Below, in pieces: positions 46,419 through 57,252 of a stretch of 64,000 bases of DNA. Position 1 is the stretch's first letter; each line of letters opens with the position of its first letter. The notes beneath the pieces were generated by a model that saw only the letters and a program-made list of their open reading frames with translations, searched no databases and was not told where the DNA came from. The DNA is taken from the NCBI RefSeq assembly GCF_000014225.1, contig NC_008228.1, forward strand, positions 3,596,001 to 3,660,000, written 5' to 3'. The translations under genes were made by a program, and so were the position numbers. The stretch comes from Paraglaciecola sp. T6c. Lineage in GTDB: Bacteria > Pseudomonadota > Gammaproteobacteria > Enterobacterales > Alteromonadaceae.

Positions 46419-46567
46419 GGAAAACCGCTAAATTGTTGCTACTGATTTAGTCTTAGTTTGAGTATTATGCCAAAGCATAAACCATCTTACAAAGGCCTTA
46501 TTTACTTAACTTCCGTAGCGTTGGAAGCGCCTTTCACCGTTTGGTGTCTCTCCTAAATCTGGAGCCG

Positions 46568-46596
46568 AAGTTTACCGACACACAGGAGTAAGTCAA
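46568..46596 (-). promoter_or_regulatory. Possible promoter of the tRNA operon
   Basis: On the minus strand TTGACT, a 17-bp spacer, and AAACTT (weak -10), followed by the GC-rich discriminator CGGCTCC typical of stable RNA promoters. It lies about 140 bp before tRNA-Ser. The -10 is poor, so this is tentative. The rest of 46419-46720 holds no other recognised feature. Confidence 0.4.
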
Positions 46597-46723
46597 ACAC
46601 TTTTTATAAAGATTCTTACTGCTTGCTGGTATTTTAAGCTGTTCGTACAAAAAGCGTCTTAAACGTATGATAATTCATCGCTAAAATGCGTATATCATGA
46701 AATTAACCACGGTTCTTTCGCAT

Positions 46724-46753
46724 AAAAAAAGCTGGGTAAACCAGCTTTTTTTT
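46724..46753 (-). terminator. Terminator of csrA
   Basis: Stem GCTGG / CCAGC with loop GTAAA (plus strand), bounded by seven A and eight T, so it can act in both directions. It is 17 bp after the csrA stop. Confidence 0.9.
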
Positions 46754-46769
46754 ATCAGAAAAAATAAAA

Positions 46770-46985
46770 TTAATTATCTTCATCCGATGATGATGAGTCA
46801 TGTCCTGCAAGCTGACCATTTTTTTCAGCTTGAATTCGCATGTAAATCTCCTCTCTGTGCACAGATACTTCTTTAGGCGCGTTAACACCAATTCTTACCT
46901 GATTACCTTTTACCCCTAATACCGTTACTGTGACTTCGTCACCGACCATTAAGGTTTCACCAACACGACGGGTCAAAATTAGCAT
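46770..46985 (-). CDS. csrA: CsrA, carbon storage regulator
   Basis: CsrA binds GGA motifs in mRNA leaders and controls carbon flow, biofilm and motility. Residues 1-55 are nearly the E. coli sequence ([36 protein letters not shown]), including Arg44 for RNA binding. The C terminus is extended by an acidic serine-rich tail ([11 protein letters not shown]), so the protein has 71 residues compared with 61. AAGGAGC lies 7 nt before the ATG. It is downstream of alaS. Confidence 0.97.
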   Translation of the reverse strand: MLILTRRVGETLMVGDEVTVTVLGVKGNQVRIGVNAPKEVSVHREEIYMRIQAEKNGQLAGHDSSSSDEDN

Positions 46986-47120
46986 TTTTTAGCTCCTTAT
47001 CCATTTACAAAAAATAATCCCTAATTTAAAACTAGCGTATCCCTTTGAAATAACCAAAGAATTACACACTCGACGCTTCCTTATTTTTGTTGTCACGGCA
47101 AAAATTCGTCGGTTTTACAT

Positions 47121-49718
47121 TTACAGCCTTTCTTGCAACCACTCTGAAACAGAGGCAATCGCAGTGTCTAAGTTCTCAGGTTGAGAGCCACCAGCTTGCG
47201 CCATATCAGGACGTCCGCCACCTTTTCCACCTACTTGCTGAGCCACAAAATTGACTAACTCGCCGGCTTTCACCTTGTGGGTTAAATCCTTCGTAACGCC
47301 AGCAATTAAACTAACCTTATCGCCAGTTGCTAACCCTAAAAGGATAACGCCACTGCCGATTTGATTCTTTAGATCATCTATCATGGTGCGTAAAGCCCCA
47401 CTTTCAATGCCTTGTACATGATAAGACAATACTTTTACCCCATTTATTTCGTTTATCTGGGATAAAAGATCACTCCCCGCGCTATTAGCTATTTCCTGCT
47501 TAAGTTTAGCGACTTCTTTTTCGAGCGTTTTAGTCTGCTCGATAAGTTGAACAACGCGCTCACCCGCAGAATTAACATCCGTTTTTAAGACTGCGCTAAT
47601 AGAACTTAGTTCGAATGTCTGTTGCTGTACATGTTGGAGTGCAGTCAAACCTGTTACCGCTTCTATTCGTCGCACGCCTGACGCGATACCGCTTTCTGAG
47701 ATGATTTTGAATAATCCAATATCACCAGTGCGTTCAACGTGCGTACCGCCGCACAGTTCCATCGAGAAACTCCCCATGGACACCACGCGCACATCATCAT
47801 CGTATTTCTCACCGAACAAGGCCATCGCACCAGCTTCTTTTGCTTGCTCTAAGCCCATTAGTTGAGTTTGCAAAGGATGATTAGCGAGTATCTGCTCATT
47901 CACCATGGTTTCCACAGCCAGCACTTGCTCTTTACTCATCGCTTCAAAATGCGAGAAATCAAAGCGCAAGCGATCCGCTTGTACTAACGAACCTTTTTGG
48001 TTTACATGCTCACCAAGAATCGATTTCAGTGCTGCGTGCATTAAATGCGTCGCGCTGTGGTTTAGCTTAATTGCATGGCGACGAACACCATTAACCTTTG
48101 CTAATACGCTATCTCCCACGCTTAGCTTGCTAAGGGCAGCGCCTTTATGGGCGATTGCTTTCCCTAACTTAACCGTATCTTTTACGCTGAAACCACCCGC
48201 GTCAGTGACTAACGTACCTGTATCACCAGCTTGACCACCCGCTTCGGCATAAAATGGACTCTCATCTAAAATAACTGTGCCCTCAGCACCTGCTGCTAAT
48301 TCGTTAACTGATTGCCCTTTGAAAAACAGCTCAGTGATTGTTGCAGTGTTATCTTCATGTTCATATCCCACAAAGATTGACTCTAAATCGCTGCGAAGTT
48401 GCTCGTTGTAATCCACGTCAAAGTTACTGGCTTTTTGGGCTCGTTTTCGCTGCTCAGCCATCGCCTGCTCAAACCCTTCCTCATCAATGCTCAAACCTTT
48501 CTCTCGGGCTACATCATTGGTCAAATCTGCTGGGAAGCCATAGGTATCATAGAGCTTGAAGACCACATCACCCGGTACCACTTTACCTTCAAGCTCGTTC
48601 AATGCATCGTTTAGAATTAGCATTCCGCGCTCAAGCGTACGGGAAAACTGCTCCTCTTCCACTCGAAGCACTTTTTCAATCACTGCACGTTGTTCGTTTA
48701 GCTCTGGATACGCGTCGCCCATCTCTGTGGCCAATGCTGCTACTAATTTATAGAAAAACACGCCGTTTGCACCCAGCTTATTACCGTGGCGCACCGCGCG
48801 GCGGATAATACGACGCAGTACATACCCTCGCCCCTCATTCGATGGCATGACGCCGTCTGAAATAAGGAAACTACAGGAGCGAATGTGATCCGCCACCACG
48901 CGCAACGATTTGTCTTCAAGGCTTGTTACCCCAACAATCTTTGCAGTGGCTTTTATCAAGTTTTGGAAAATATCAATTTCATAGTTGCTGTGCACATTTT
49001 GTATAATAGCCGAAATACGTTCTAACCCCATCCCGGTATCGATAGAGGGTTTAGGCAAAGGCAACATGTCACCATTGGCTTGACGATTGAACTGCATGAA
49101 GACCAAGTTCCAGATTTCGATAAAACGATCGCCATCTTCCTCCGGGGAGCCAGGAGGACCACCCCAGATGTGTTCACCGTGATCATAAAATATTTCAGAA
49201 CAAGGCCCACAAGGCCCGGTGTCACCCATTGACCAGAAATTATCTGAGGTGGCAATACGAATAATTTTTTCTTTAGGAATGCCAATGTCGTTGTGCCAAA
49301 TGTCAAACGCCTCGTCGTCCTCTGAATAAACAGTGACTAATAACTTGTCTTTCGGCAGTTTCAATACTTCGGTTAAAAAAGACCATGCATAACCAATGGC
49401 TTGGTGCTTGAAATAATCACCAAAACTGAAGTTACCTAGCATTTCAAAAAAGGTGTGATGACGCGCCGTGTAGCCTACATTTTCTAAATCATTATGTTTA
49501 CCACCCGCTCTTACACACCGTTGAGATGAGGTTGCACGTGTGTACTTGCGTTGTTCAGTGCCTAAAAACACATCTTTGAATTGGTTCATACCCGCGTTGG
49601 TAAATAACAATGTGGGATCGTCGCTTGGAACCAGAGACGAACTAGAAACTTTTTGATGCCCTTTGTCTGCAAAAAAGTTTAAAAAGGCTTGTCGAATTTG
49701 CGCTGTGCTCTTACTCAT
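47121..49718 (-). CDS. alaS: Alanyl-tRNA synthetase
   Basis: AlaS charges tRNA-Ala and removes mischarged Ser. The 865-residue protein has the class II catalytic domain (motif 1-3, [19 protein letters not shown] and GMGLERI), the editing domain with [13 protein letters not shown] and [13 protein letters not shown] (zinc/editing site) and the C-terminal C-Ala domain ending in [16 protein letters not shown]. Length is normal. The order recX-alaS-csrA is that of E. coli. Confidence 0.98.
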
Positions 49719-49754
49719 GGATGATCCTGAAACAACATTTAATGATTTGAGGGT

Positions 49755-49780
49755 AAAAATGGCCTCAAACGGCCATTTTT
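49755..49780. terminator. Terminator between recX and alaS
   Basis: AAAAATGGCC-TCAAAC-GGCCATTTTT: a 10-bp stem with A and T runs at its ends. It lies 63 bp after recX and 36 bp before alaS on the minus strand and separates the two genes. Confidence 0.9.
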
Positions 49781-49843
49781 AACTATTTATTAGTCGGCAA
49801 AGATAGCATGTTTTTTGCTAACTTGTTAAGGACTTCAAGGCAC

Positions 49844-50293
49844 TTAGCGCACGCTTTTCATTGCCCGAATTTGTTCATGGCTAAAGCCTCTGTATTGCAT
49901 AAAACGATTACGCTTTTGTTGCTCCTGCCAATCCTTCGCGGGCTTATGGCCAAACTTTTTTTCAGCTACTTGAATGGCGAGCGCATCCCAATCGATCTCT
50001 TGCTCGGTAATAGCAATGTCGATGAGCTCAGGCGCAATAGCGTGCTGACTCAGCTCACTACGTATGATTTTTTCACCTTTACCTTTTGCTACTCGGCTGC
50101 GCACAATCATCTCGGCATAACGTAGTTCGCTTTGAACGTCTGCTTTGTTAAATTGAGCAATACGCTCTTCGCATAACCCCTTGTCATACCCCTTAGCTGT
50201 CAATTTCTGCAACAATTCGTGACAACTATGCTCGCGCATCGATAAATATTTGGTAATACTATATTTAATGTTCTTACTGTCGTTATCTGTCAT
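49844..50293 (-). CDS. recX: RecX regulatory protein
   Basis: RecX inhibits RecA filament growth. From the ATG at 50293 the product is 149 residues, with three-helix repeats and the family segments YLSMREHSCHELLQKLTAKGY and RVAKGKGEKIIRSELSQH, ending in FMQYRGFSHEQIR. A GTG at 50311 is also in frame. recA, its usual upstream neighbour, is absent: the upstream gene is the divergent FemAB-like gene 44 bp away. Confidence 0.93.
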   Translation of the reverse strand: MTDNDSKNIKYSITKYLSMREHSCHELLQKLTAKGYDKGLCEERIAQFNKADVQSELRYAEMIVRSRVAKGKGEKIIRSELSQHAIAPELIDIAITEQEIDWDALAIQVAEKKFGHKPAKDWQEQQKRNRFMQYRGFSHEQIRAMKSVR

Positions 50294-50337
50294 ATCAGGT
50301 AATATATTCACCCATCAAAGGGATCCTGTAGAGTGTT

Positions 50338-51492
50338 ATGCGCCAAATATTTGATTTTAAATTTCTAAGCAGCATAGAGCAAATAGACAGTGAGAGTTGG
50401 AATGCGATTGCTGAGCAAAGTGACCCATTTCATCAATATGCTTTTATTGAAGCACTGGAGCTTTCAAAATCTGTGGAAGCCAAAACAGGCTGGCACCCGC
50501 AACACCTCACAATTTATCACAATGACACTTTGGTAGGCATTCTACCTTTGTACACAAAGAATCATAGCTATGGGGAGTACGTTTTTGATTTCGCTTGGGC
50601 TAATACCTATCGCGAGTACGGTCTAAATTACTATCCCAAATTGATCTGTGCCATCCCCTTTACTCCGGTGCCAGGTTCAAGGTTAATGTTAAAAACCGGC
50701 ACGGATAAATCACAATTGCTGCCCCAACTCTGCAAAGCCATTCAAACTTACATTTCGCAAAATAGACTTTCATCTATGCATTGGTTGTTTGTGCCTGAGG
50801 ATTTAAGCGCAGCGCTAAATACACATCAGCACATGATGCGCAGGGCAGTTCAATTTCAATGGTTTAATCGAGACTACCAACATTATGACGATTTTTGCGC
50901 GGCGCTTACCTCTAGGCGACGAAAGTCGATTAGAAACGAAAGAAGAAAAGTACGGGACCAAGAGGTAAAACTCGAAAGAGTATTTGCTAAAAACCTGACC
51001 CCTGAACATATCGACTTTTTCTATCAGTGTTATCAGCAAACCTACTTGAAACGCAGTGGTCATCAGGGTTACCTTAATCGCGATTTTTTTAACCGATTGT
51101 ATCACTCGATGCGTGACAATATTATGCTGGTGATGGCCACGCGTGACGATCAGCTTATCGCCAGTGCCCTTTACCTGTATGACGATAAGCAGCTCTATGG
51201 CCGATACTGGGGAGCGATGGAAGACATCAATAACCTGCATTATGAATGTTGTTACTATCAAGGCATCGAGTTTTGCATTGAGCAAAATATCGCTACATTT
51301 AATCCTGGCACTCAAGGTGAACATAAGATTTTACGCGGCTTTGAACCGATTTTCTGCTACTCAAACCATTGGTTAGCTGAGCCAGCGTTTCATGACGGTG
51401 TAAGACGCTTCCTTCAGCAAGAAGACGCGGGGATCCGATCATATAAGCAAAACGCCACAGAATTATTGCCTTTCAAAGCAACGCAAGACTAG
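50338..51492 (+). CDS. FemAB-like GNAT protein (DUF482)
   Basis: A 384-residue protein of the DUF482 family (COG3146), two GNAT-like domains as in FemAB peptidyltransferases. Segments that identify it are SDPFHQYAFIEALE (about 28-41), HPQHLTIYHNDTLVGILPLY, VFDFAWANTYREYGLNYYPKL and YWGAMEDINNLHYECCYYQGI. The true substrate is unknown; some annotations call it peptidoglycan biosynthesis. It is divergent from recX and stands alone. Confidence 0.9.
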   Translation: MRQIFDFKFLSSIEQIDSESWNAIAEQSDPFHQYAFIEALELSKSVEAKTGWHPQHLTIYHNDTLVGILPLYTKNHSYGEYVFDFAWANTYREYGLNYYPKLICAIPFTPVPGSRLMLKTGTDKSQLLPQLCKAIQTYISQNRLSSMHWLFVPEDLSAALNTHQHMMRRAVQFQWFNRDYQHYDDFCAALTSRRRKSIRNERRKVRDQEVKLERVFAKNLTPEHIDFFYQCYQQTYLKRSGHQGYLNRDFFNRLYHSMRDNIMLVMATRDDQLIASALYLYDDKQLYGRYWGAMEDINNLHYECCYYQGIEFCIEQNIATFNPGTQGEHKILRGFEPIFCYSNHWLAEPAFHDGVRRFLQQEDAGIRSYKQNATELLPFKATQD

Positions 51493-51545
51493 GACGCTGG
51501 TGTCACAGAATTATCACGCTCGCCGATAGAGCGCGATGGATTTTA

Positions 51546-52133
51546 CTAAGGTTTACGCCAAATGAGCATGAAATTATTAGCAGGCATAGGCTGTTGCTCT
51601 ACAAGCTCTAGCTCCCCAGCCCACTGCGTTAACTCTGCTATATCGCGTATGCCACCACAGTCTTCATTCAACAAGTGTTGGTTGAAATCATGATTACTTT
51701 GGCTAGTGAACTCCCCGTTTATCGTAAACGGCCCGTACTGACAAAACACACCACCTGAGGGTAACTCTTTAGCTACTGTCTGCATCATGATCTCAGCTTC
51801 ATGAGGTTGCATAATGTGAGTGGTGTTCGCGGTATATACGCAATCAACGCGGCTGACAGGCCAATTATCAGCCCCGACTTGAAACACCACAGGTTGGTAT
51901 AGATTAGGTGCCGGCAAGTCATCGAGCCAGGCTTGAATACTAGGGTGGTTATAGGCTAAATCACTGGTTTGCCAGTTTAAGTGGGGTAACTCTGGGGCAA
52001 AATACACGGCATGCTGGCCTGTGCCAGAACCAATTTCGAGTAAATGACGACGATCTTTCAATGCGCTTTTTAACACCGCTAGGATCGGTAGGCGGTTATT
52101 TTCGCATGAGGGACTATAACGTTTTTCAGTCAT
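51546..52133 (-). CDS. DUF938-family methyltransferase
   Basis: The product, 195 residues from the ATG at 52133 (MTEKRYSPSCENNRLPIL), is a class I methyltransferase of the DUF938 family: SCENNRLPIL at the start, motif I LLEIGSGTGQHAVYFA, and VYTANTTHIM. An ATG at 52175 would add 14 residues without a match to the family. Substrate unknown. It lies downstream of the metH part 2 gene on the same strand with a 75-bp gap. Confidence 0.87.
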   Translation of the reverse strand: MTEKRYSPSCENNRLPILAVLKSALKDRRHLLEIGSGTGQHAVYFAPELPHLNWQTSDLAYNHPSIQAWLDDLPAPNLYQPVVFQVGADNWPVSRVDCVYTANTTHIMQPHEAEIMMQTVAKELPSGGVFCQYGPFTINGEFTSQSNHDFNQHLLNEDCGGIRDIAELTQWAGELELVEQQPMPANNFMLIWRKP

Positions 52134-52208
52134 CTTACTATGAATATCCTTGTGCAGGTTGTACTGCAATAGCATTGGCTAATGGCTAAAAGCACATCGA
52201 ATACAGTA

Positions 52209-54833
52209 CTAAGCATGTAGATTCGGGCCTAACCATTTCTCAGCTTCCAACTCAGTCCAACTTTTACGCGTCGCGTAGTCGAGCAACTGATCTTTTTGGA
52301 TCTGTGCAACAGCGAAGTAACGCGCATCGGGATGAGAGAAGTACCAGCCCGAAACGGCAGCCCCTGGCCACATGGCGTAACTTTCGGTCAATTTCATACC
52401 TGTGTTCTTCTCGGCATCAAGTAAGTCCCAAATGGCTTGTTTTTCAGTATGCTCAGGACACGCCGCATAACCTGGTGCAGGGCGAATACCTTGGTATTTT
52501 TCACGAATGAGCTCTTCGTTACTCAGAGATTCATCCGGTGCAAAACCCCAGATTTCTTTGCGTACTTTCTCGTGTAAATACTCAGCAAAGCCTTCTGCAA
52601 GACGATCTGCAAGGGCTTTAACCATGATCCCGTTGTAGTCGTCACCATCGGCGATGTAGGCCTCAGCGAGTTCGTCTTCGCCTATACCTGCGGTCACTGC
52701 AAACGCACCAATGAAATCCGCTTTTTGCGATGACTTAGGTGCAATAAAGTCACTTAAACAGTTATTAAAGCCTTTGGCCTTTTCTGTTTGCTGACGAAGG
52801 TGATGACAGACTTCTCTAACATGAGTGCGCGTTTCGTCTGTATAAACTTCTATATCATCTTCAACCCTATTTGCAGGGAAAATCCCCATGACACCTTTCG
52901 CTTGCAGCTTTTTGTTTGCACACAAGTCATCAAGCATAGCGTTGGCATCATCGAATAACGACTGTGCTTCTTTACCGACTACGTCATCTTGTAAAATTCG
53001 AGGATACTTGCCAGCCAATGACCATGTTAGGAAAAACGGTGTCCAGTCTATGTAAGCGCGCAGCTCTGTCAGCTCTACAGACACGGTTTGAACACCTAAT
53101 TGTTTAGGTACAGGCGGTGTGTACTGGCTCCAGTCGAAGTCAAAGGCGTTAGCTCGGGCTTGCTCTAAGGTGACGGGACGACTGCGAGGCTTCTTACGGG
53201 CATGTTGCTCTCGAACCACGTCATATTCTTTGGAAATTTGCTCGGCGTAAGCAGGCCGATGCTCTTTTGATATCAGCTTTTGGCAGACACCAACAGCACG
53301 ACTGGCATTGGGCACGTAAACCACGGGTTGATCGTAATTCTGTTCAATTTTGACTGCGGTATGCGCTTTTGATGTGGTTGCACCGCCGATAAGCAAAGGT
53401 AAATCCAGACCGAGACGTTGCATTTCTTTTGCCACGTATACCATCTCATCAAGGGATGGGGTAATAAGCCCAGACAAACCAATCATGTCGACGTTTTCGT
53501 CTTTGGCTACTTGCAAGATCTTAGCGCAAGGCACCATCACGCCTAAGTCGATAATATCGAAGTTATTACACTGCAAAACCACCCCAACAATGTTTTTACC
53601 GATATCGTGAACGTCACCTTTTACCGTCGCCAACAAAATCTTACCGTTCGAGCTGCCAACTTCCTTGGTGGCTTCAATGAAAGGATTTAAATAAGCCACT
53701 GCTTTTTTCATGACTCGTGCAGATTTAACCACTTGAGGCAGGAACATTTTACCCTCACCGAATAAATCCCCTACTACATTCATGCCATCCATTAATGGCC
53801 CTTCAATTACGTGTAGCGGTTTTTCTGCTTGCTGACGCGCAAGCTCGGTATCTTCATCAATGTAATCAGTGATACCGCGCACAAGTGCATGCTCTAGGCG
53901 CTTATTCACTGGCAGGTCGCGCCATTCGAGGTTCTCTTTTACTTGCGCTTTACCATCGCCTTGATATTTGGGCGCAAGTTCTAAAAGCCGGTCAGTGGCA
54001 TCAGGATGACGGTTGAGAATAACGTCTTCAACCGCGACTTTCAGCTCGGCTGGGATCTGGTCATACACTTCAAGCTGACCCGCGTTCACTATGCCCATAT
54101 CCATTCCCGCTTTTATGGCATGAAATAAAAACACTGAGTGCATAGCTTCGCGTACTGGATTATTGCCGCGAAATGAAAACGACACATTTGATAACCCACC
54201 AGATATGTGGGCATGAGGTAAACCTTGTCTGATTCTGCGCGTGGCATTAATAAAGTCCACAGCATAATTATTGTGCTCTTCAATCCCCGTGGCAACCGCA
54301 AAAATATTCGGGTCGAAAATGATATCTTCTGGAGGAAAGCCTATTTTTTCTGTTAATAACAGATAACTACGCTGACAAATTTCAAATTTTCTATCTTCGG
54401 TATCCGCTTGCCCTGCCTCATCGAATGCCATTACAACGGTGGCTGCACCATAACGTTTCAGTAATTTAGCTTGATGTAAGAAGTTTTCCTCGCCTTCTTT
54501 TAAACTAATGGAGTTAACAATGGCCTTACCTTGAACACACTTTAAACCTGCTTCGATTACTGACCATTTTGATGAATCAATCATAATCGGTACGCGAGAG
54601 ATGTCAGGCTCTGAGGCAATCAAATTCAAAAAGCGCGTCATTGCTGCTTCTGAGTCCAACATGGCTTCATCCATATTGATATCAATGATTTGTGCGCCGT
54701 TCTCCACTTGTTGACGAGCAACATCTAGTGCTTTTTCAAAATCACCTTCTAGAATAAGGCGTTTAAACATGGCGGATCCGGTGACGTTAGTACGTTCGCC
54801 AACATTGATAAAAGATGCACTTGCTTGGGTCAT
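52209..54833 (-). CDS. metH: Cobalamin-dependent methionine synthase, pterin/B12/activation part
   Basis: An 874-residue protein equal to residues 354-1227 of E. coli MetH: the pterin-binding domain ([19 protein letters not shown] near the start; [20 protein letters not shown]), the cobalamin domain with the lower-axial-ligand motif [10 protein letters not shown] and [13 protein letters not shown], and the activation domain with [15 protein letters not shown]. The homocysteine domain is encoded separately by the gene at 54922 with 88 bp between. Both must work together to make methionine from homocysteine and methyltetrahydrofolate. Confidence 0.95.
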   Translation of the reverse strand: MTQASASFINVGERTNVTGSAMFKRLILEGDFEKALDVARQQVENGAQIIDINMDEAMLDSEAAMTRFLNLIASEPDISRVPIMIDSSKWSVIEAGLKCVQGKAIVNSISLKEGEENFLHQAKLLKRYGAATVVMAFDEAGQADTEDRKFEICQRSYLLLTEKIGFPPEDIIFDPNIFAVATGIEEHNNYAVDFINATRRIRQGLPHAHISGGLSNVSFSFRGNNPVREAMHSVFLFHAIKAGMDMGIVNAGQLEVYDQIPAELKVAVEDVILNRHPDATDRLLELAPKYQGDGKAQVKENLEWRDLPVNKRLEHALVRGITDYIDEDTELARQQAEKPLHVIEGPLMDGMNVVGDLFGEGKMFLPQVVKSARVMKKAVAYLNPFIEATKEVGSSNGKILLATVKGDVHDIGKNIVGVVLQCNNFDIIDLGVMVPCAKILQVAKDENVDMIGLSGLITPSLDEMVYVAKEMQRLGLDLPLLIGGATTSKAHTAVKIEQNYDQPVVYVPNASRAVGVCQKLISKEHRPAYAEQISKEYDVVREQHARKKPRSRPVTLEQARANAFDFDWSQYTPPVPKQLGVQTVSVELTELRAYIDWTPFFLTWSLAGKYPRILQDDVVGKEAQSLFDDANAMLDDLCANKKLQAKGVMGIFPANRVEDDIEVYTDETRTHVREVCHHLRQQTEKAKGFNNCLSDFIAPKSSQKADFIGAFAVTAGIGEDELAEAYIADGDDYNGIMVKALADRLAEGFAEYLHEKVRKEIWGFAPDESLSNEELIREKYQGIRPAPGYAACPEHTEKQAIWDLLDAEKNTGMKLTESYAMWPGAAVSGWYFSHPDARYFAVAQIQKDQLLDYATRKSWTELEAEKWLGPNLHA

Positions 54834-54921
54834 AGGTTACTCAATTTACTTAATTTCATTCACTTGCCATTTCACTAAGCCAAAACTCGTCATGGCTCAA
54901 TACCACTACTTCAATCCGTAT

Positions 54922-55980
54922 TTAGTGTACAAAGGGCTCAAGCCCAGAAAGACGTAGTTTAATTTCATGTTTTGGGATGACGCGCGGGGCAACGTCTTTA
55001 ACCACGTTGGCGATAGCGGCGATGTGCTCTGGAGTAGAACCGCAACATCCTCCCACAATATTGACGAGGCCTGATTGCGCCCACTCGCGAATATGCTCAG
55101 CCATTTCATCACTCTCAAGGTCATACTCGCCAAATTCATTAGGTAAACCGGCGTTGGGGTGAGCGGATACCAAACATTCCGCCACAGTAGATACTTCATC
55201 AACATACTGACGCAACAAATCTGGCCCCAAAGCACAATTAAGACCGAACGAGAAAGGATTTGTATGGCGCATTGAATAATAGAAAGCTTCTGCGGTTTGC
55301 CCAGATAAAGTTCGACCTGAGGCGTCAGTGATCGTGCCTGAAATCATTATTGGTAACGTTTTGCCTAATGACTCAAAAACAGTGTCTACGGCGAATAAAG
55401 CTGCTTTTGCATTTAACGTATCAAAGATGGTTTCCACCATAATCAAATCAGCGCCCCCCTCTATTAAGCCATTCGTCGCTTCTACATATGCTTCAACGAG
55501 CTCGTCAAATGTAACATTTCGCTCCCCTGGGTCGTTCACATTAGGTGATATTGAAGCAGTGCGACTTGTTGGGCCTAACACTCCGGCCACAAAGCGCGGT
55601 TTGTCAGGTGTCAGCGCTGTGAATTTATCAGCGGCTTTGCGGGCCAATTTAGCCGATTCTATATTTATCTCTTTGGCCAATGACTGCATGTTGTAATCAG
55701 ACATGGATATTGTGGTGGCGTTAAAGGTGTTTGTCTCGATGATATCCGCACCTGCGGCTAGGTATGCACAATGAATATCAAAAATAGCGTCAGGCTGGGT
55801 AATCGTTAATAAGTCATTATTGCCCTTAACATCACTATGCCAGTCGGCGAATCGTTCACCACGATAGTCATCTTCTTGAAAGTCATGCGCTTGGATCATA
55901 GTGCCCATTGCGCCATCTAAAACGAGGATCCGTGATCGTGCGGCGTCTAGTAATGCTTGTTCTGAGGTTACCATTGACAC
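54922..55980 (-). CDS. metH: Methionine synthase homocysteine-binding part (separate gene)
   Basis: A 352-residue homocysteine S-methyltransferase domain corresponding to MetH residues 1-353. The zinc ligands are present: Cys in FGLNCALGP (about residue 239) and the pair in [11 protein letters not shown] (about 305-306). [13 protein letters not shown] is near the start. It ends with its own stop after the end of the domain, 88 bp before the rest of MetH. The size of both proteins together, 1226 residues, is that of full MetH. It follows metA by 32 bp. Confidence 0.94.
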   Translation of the reverse strand: MSMVTSEQALLDAARSRILVLDGAMGTMIQAHDFQEDDYRGERFADWHSDVKGNNDLLTITQPDAIFDIHCAYLAAGADIIETNTFNATTISMSDYNMQSLAKEINIESAKLARKAADKFTALTPDKPRFVAGVLGPTSRTASISPNVNDPGERNVTFDELVEAYVEATNGLIEGGADLIMVETIFDTLNAKAALFAVDTVFESLGKTLPIMISGTITDASGRTLSGQTAEAFYYSMRHTNPFSFGLNCALGPDLLRQYVDEVSTVAECLVSAHPNAGLPNEFGEYDLESDEMAEHIREWAQSGLVNIVGGCCGSTPEHIAAIANVVKDVAPRVIPKHEIKLRLSGLEPFVH

Positions 55981-56012
55981 ATTTTTTCCTTTAAAACTGA
56001 TAATAAATAGGT

Positions 56013-56939
56013 CTAAGCTTTGTTCGACAATGATGCTAAATCATAAGGCGTATTCTGATACACGTAATAGTTTAACCAATTGGTAAACAGCAAACTACCG
56101 TGAGCACGCCAAGTAACTAAAGGCCCTTGTGCCGGGTCATCGTCAGGATAGTAATTTTCTGGCATGTTGGGGGTTAATCCCGCTTTTAGGTCACGCTTGT
56201 ATTCTTGATCCAACGAATCAGGATCATATTCAGGGTGTCCCGTGACGAAGACCAATCGTTTGTCGTCTGAGGCAACTATATAAGCCCCCGTCTTTTCTGA
56301 ACTAGCTAACACACTAAGTCCTTCAACCGACTCGTAGTCTGCTACGCTTATTTCACCATAACGCGAATGAGGGGCATGAAATACGGGGTCAAAGCCGCGC
56401 ATTAGTTCGTTATGTTCATCCTTCACTTGATGAGCAAATATCCCACTGAGCTTTTCGTCACGCAACCTACGGTTTTTACCGTGGAAGTGATATAAGGCAG
56501 CGTGTGCAGCCCAGCATGAAAACAAAGTGGATTGCACATGGCGCTGAGCCCATTCCAACACCACTTTCATTTTTTGCCAATATTTTACGTCGTCATAATC
56601 CAACAATGCCAAAGGCGCACCAGTGACAATCAATCCGTCGTATTGCTTATCCGCCACATCGTCAAAGTTTTGATAGAACGCCTTCATATGAGATTCAGGG
56701 GTGTTCTTTGGCGCTTGATTGTCGATGCGTATCAAGTCCACATTGATTTGTAACGGCGTATTGGATAAAAGACGCAAGAACTGCACTTCTGTTTCCATCT
56801 TGTTGGGCATTAAATTCAAGATACCAACTTCCAACGGACGAATGTCCTGCATGGCAGCACGATCGGTATCCATCACAAAAATATTCTCACTATTTAGAAT
56901 GCTTTGTGCAGGTAATTCTGTCGGAATTCGAATAGGCAT
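56013..56939 (-). CDS. metA: Homoserine O-acyltransferase MetA (probably succinyltransferase)
   Basis: MetA acylates homoserine in methionine synthesis. The 308-residue product has the active-site Cys142 (SCWAAHAAL), His235 and Glu237 (GHPEYD) at the same numbers as in E. coli. Residue 111, which in characterised family members is Glu for acetyl-CoA and Gly for succinyl-CoA, is Ala here, so succinyl-CoA is more likely but not certain. It is first of metA-metH1-metH2 and preceded by four met boxes. Confidence 0.95.
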   Translation of the reverse strand: MPIRIPTELPAQSILNSENIFVMDTDRAAMQDIRPLEVGILNLMPNKMETEVQFLRLLSNTPLQINVDLIRIDNQAPKNTPESHMKAFYQNFDDVADKQYDGLIVTGAPLALLDYDDVKYWQKMKVVLEWAQRHVQSTLFSCWAAHAALYHFHGKNRRLRDEKLSGIFAHQVKDEHNELMRGFDPVFHAPHSRYGEISVADYESVEGLSVLASSEKTGAYIVASDDKRLVFVTGHPEYDPDSLDQEYKRDLKAGLTPNMPENYYPDDDPAQGPLVTWRAHGSLLFTNWLNYYVYQNTPYDLASLSNKA

Positions 56940-56995
56940 AGTGGCTCCAAGATGTGTTTAGATAGGTTAAATCTGGAGCAAAACGCCGTAAATGT

Positions 56996-57027
56996 CAACA
57001 TCTTTACGTCTAGACGTCTAAACGTAA
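56996..57027. promoter_or_regulatory. Four tandem met boxes (MetJ operator)
   Basis: Four adjacent 8-bp units CAACATCT, TTACGTCT, AGACGTCT and AAACGTAA; the third is the perfect MetJ consensus AGACGTCT and the others match at 4-6 positions. They lie 57-88 bp before the metA start. MetJ with S-adenosylmethionine should repress metA and the metH genes. The metJ gene is not in the window. Confidence 0.88.
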
Positions 57028-57252
57028 AAACTGCTTAAGTTCAAAAGAGCATAACCAAGTGCTCCTGTGTTTATCATTTCAACATTTTATGGAGAGACAC
57101 GCTGCGTTGCGAGATAATTAAATCGATGCACTAGGTGATTAAGAGGAGAATAACCGTGTAGAAAAGCAAGTTAACGCCAAGCAAAAACCGCAAACTTTAC
57201 CTTAGGGATAATACGATATGGGCACCTGCAACGTAACTTGCTCAGTTGAATT

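Noticed and set aside
50815-51324. Open frame of 169 codons on the minus strand opposite the FemAB-like gene
   Set aside because: Antisense shadow of a well-supported gene; no recognisable motif and no start signal.
54834-54921. metH split as a sequencing frameshift
   Set aside because: A frameshift would leave coding sequence across the gap. Here the first part stops at its domain end and 88 bp with no homology to MetH follow before the next ATG.
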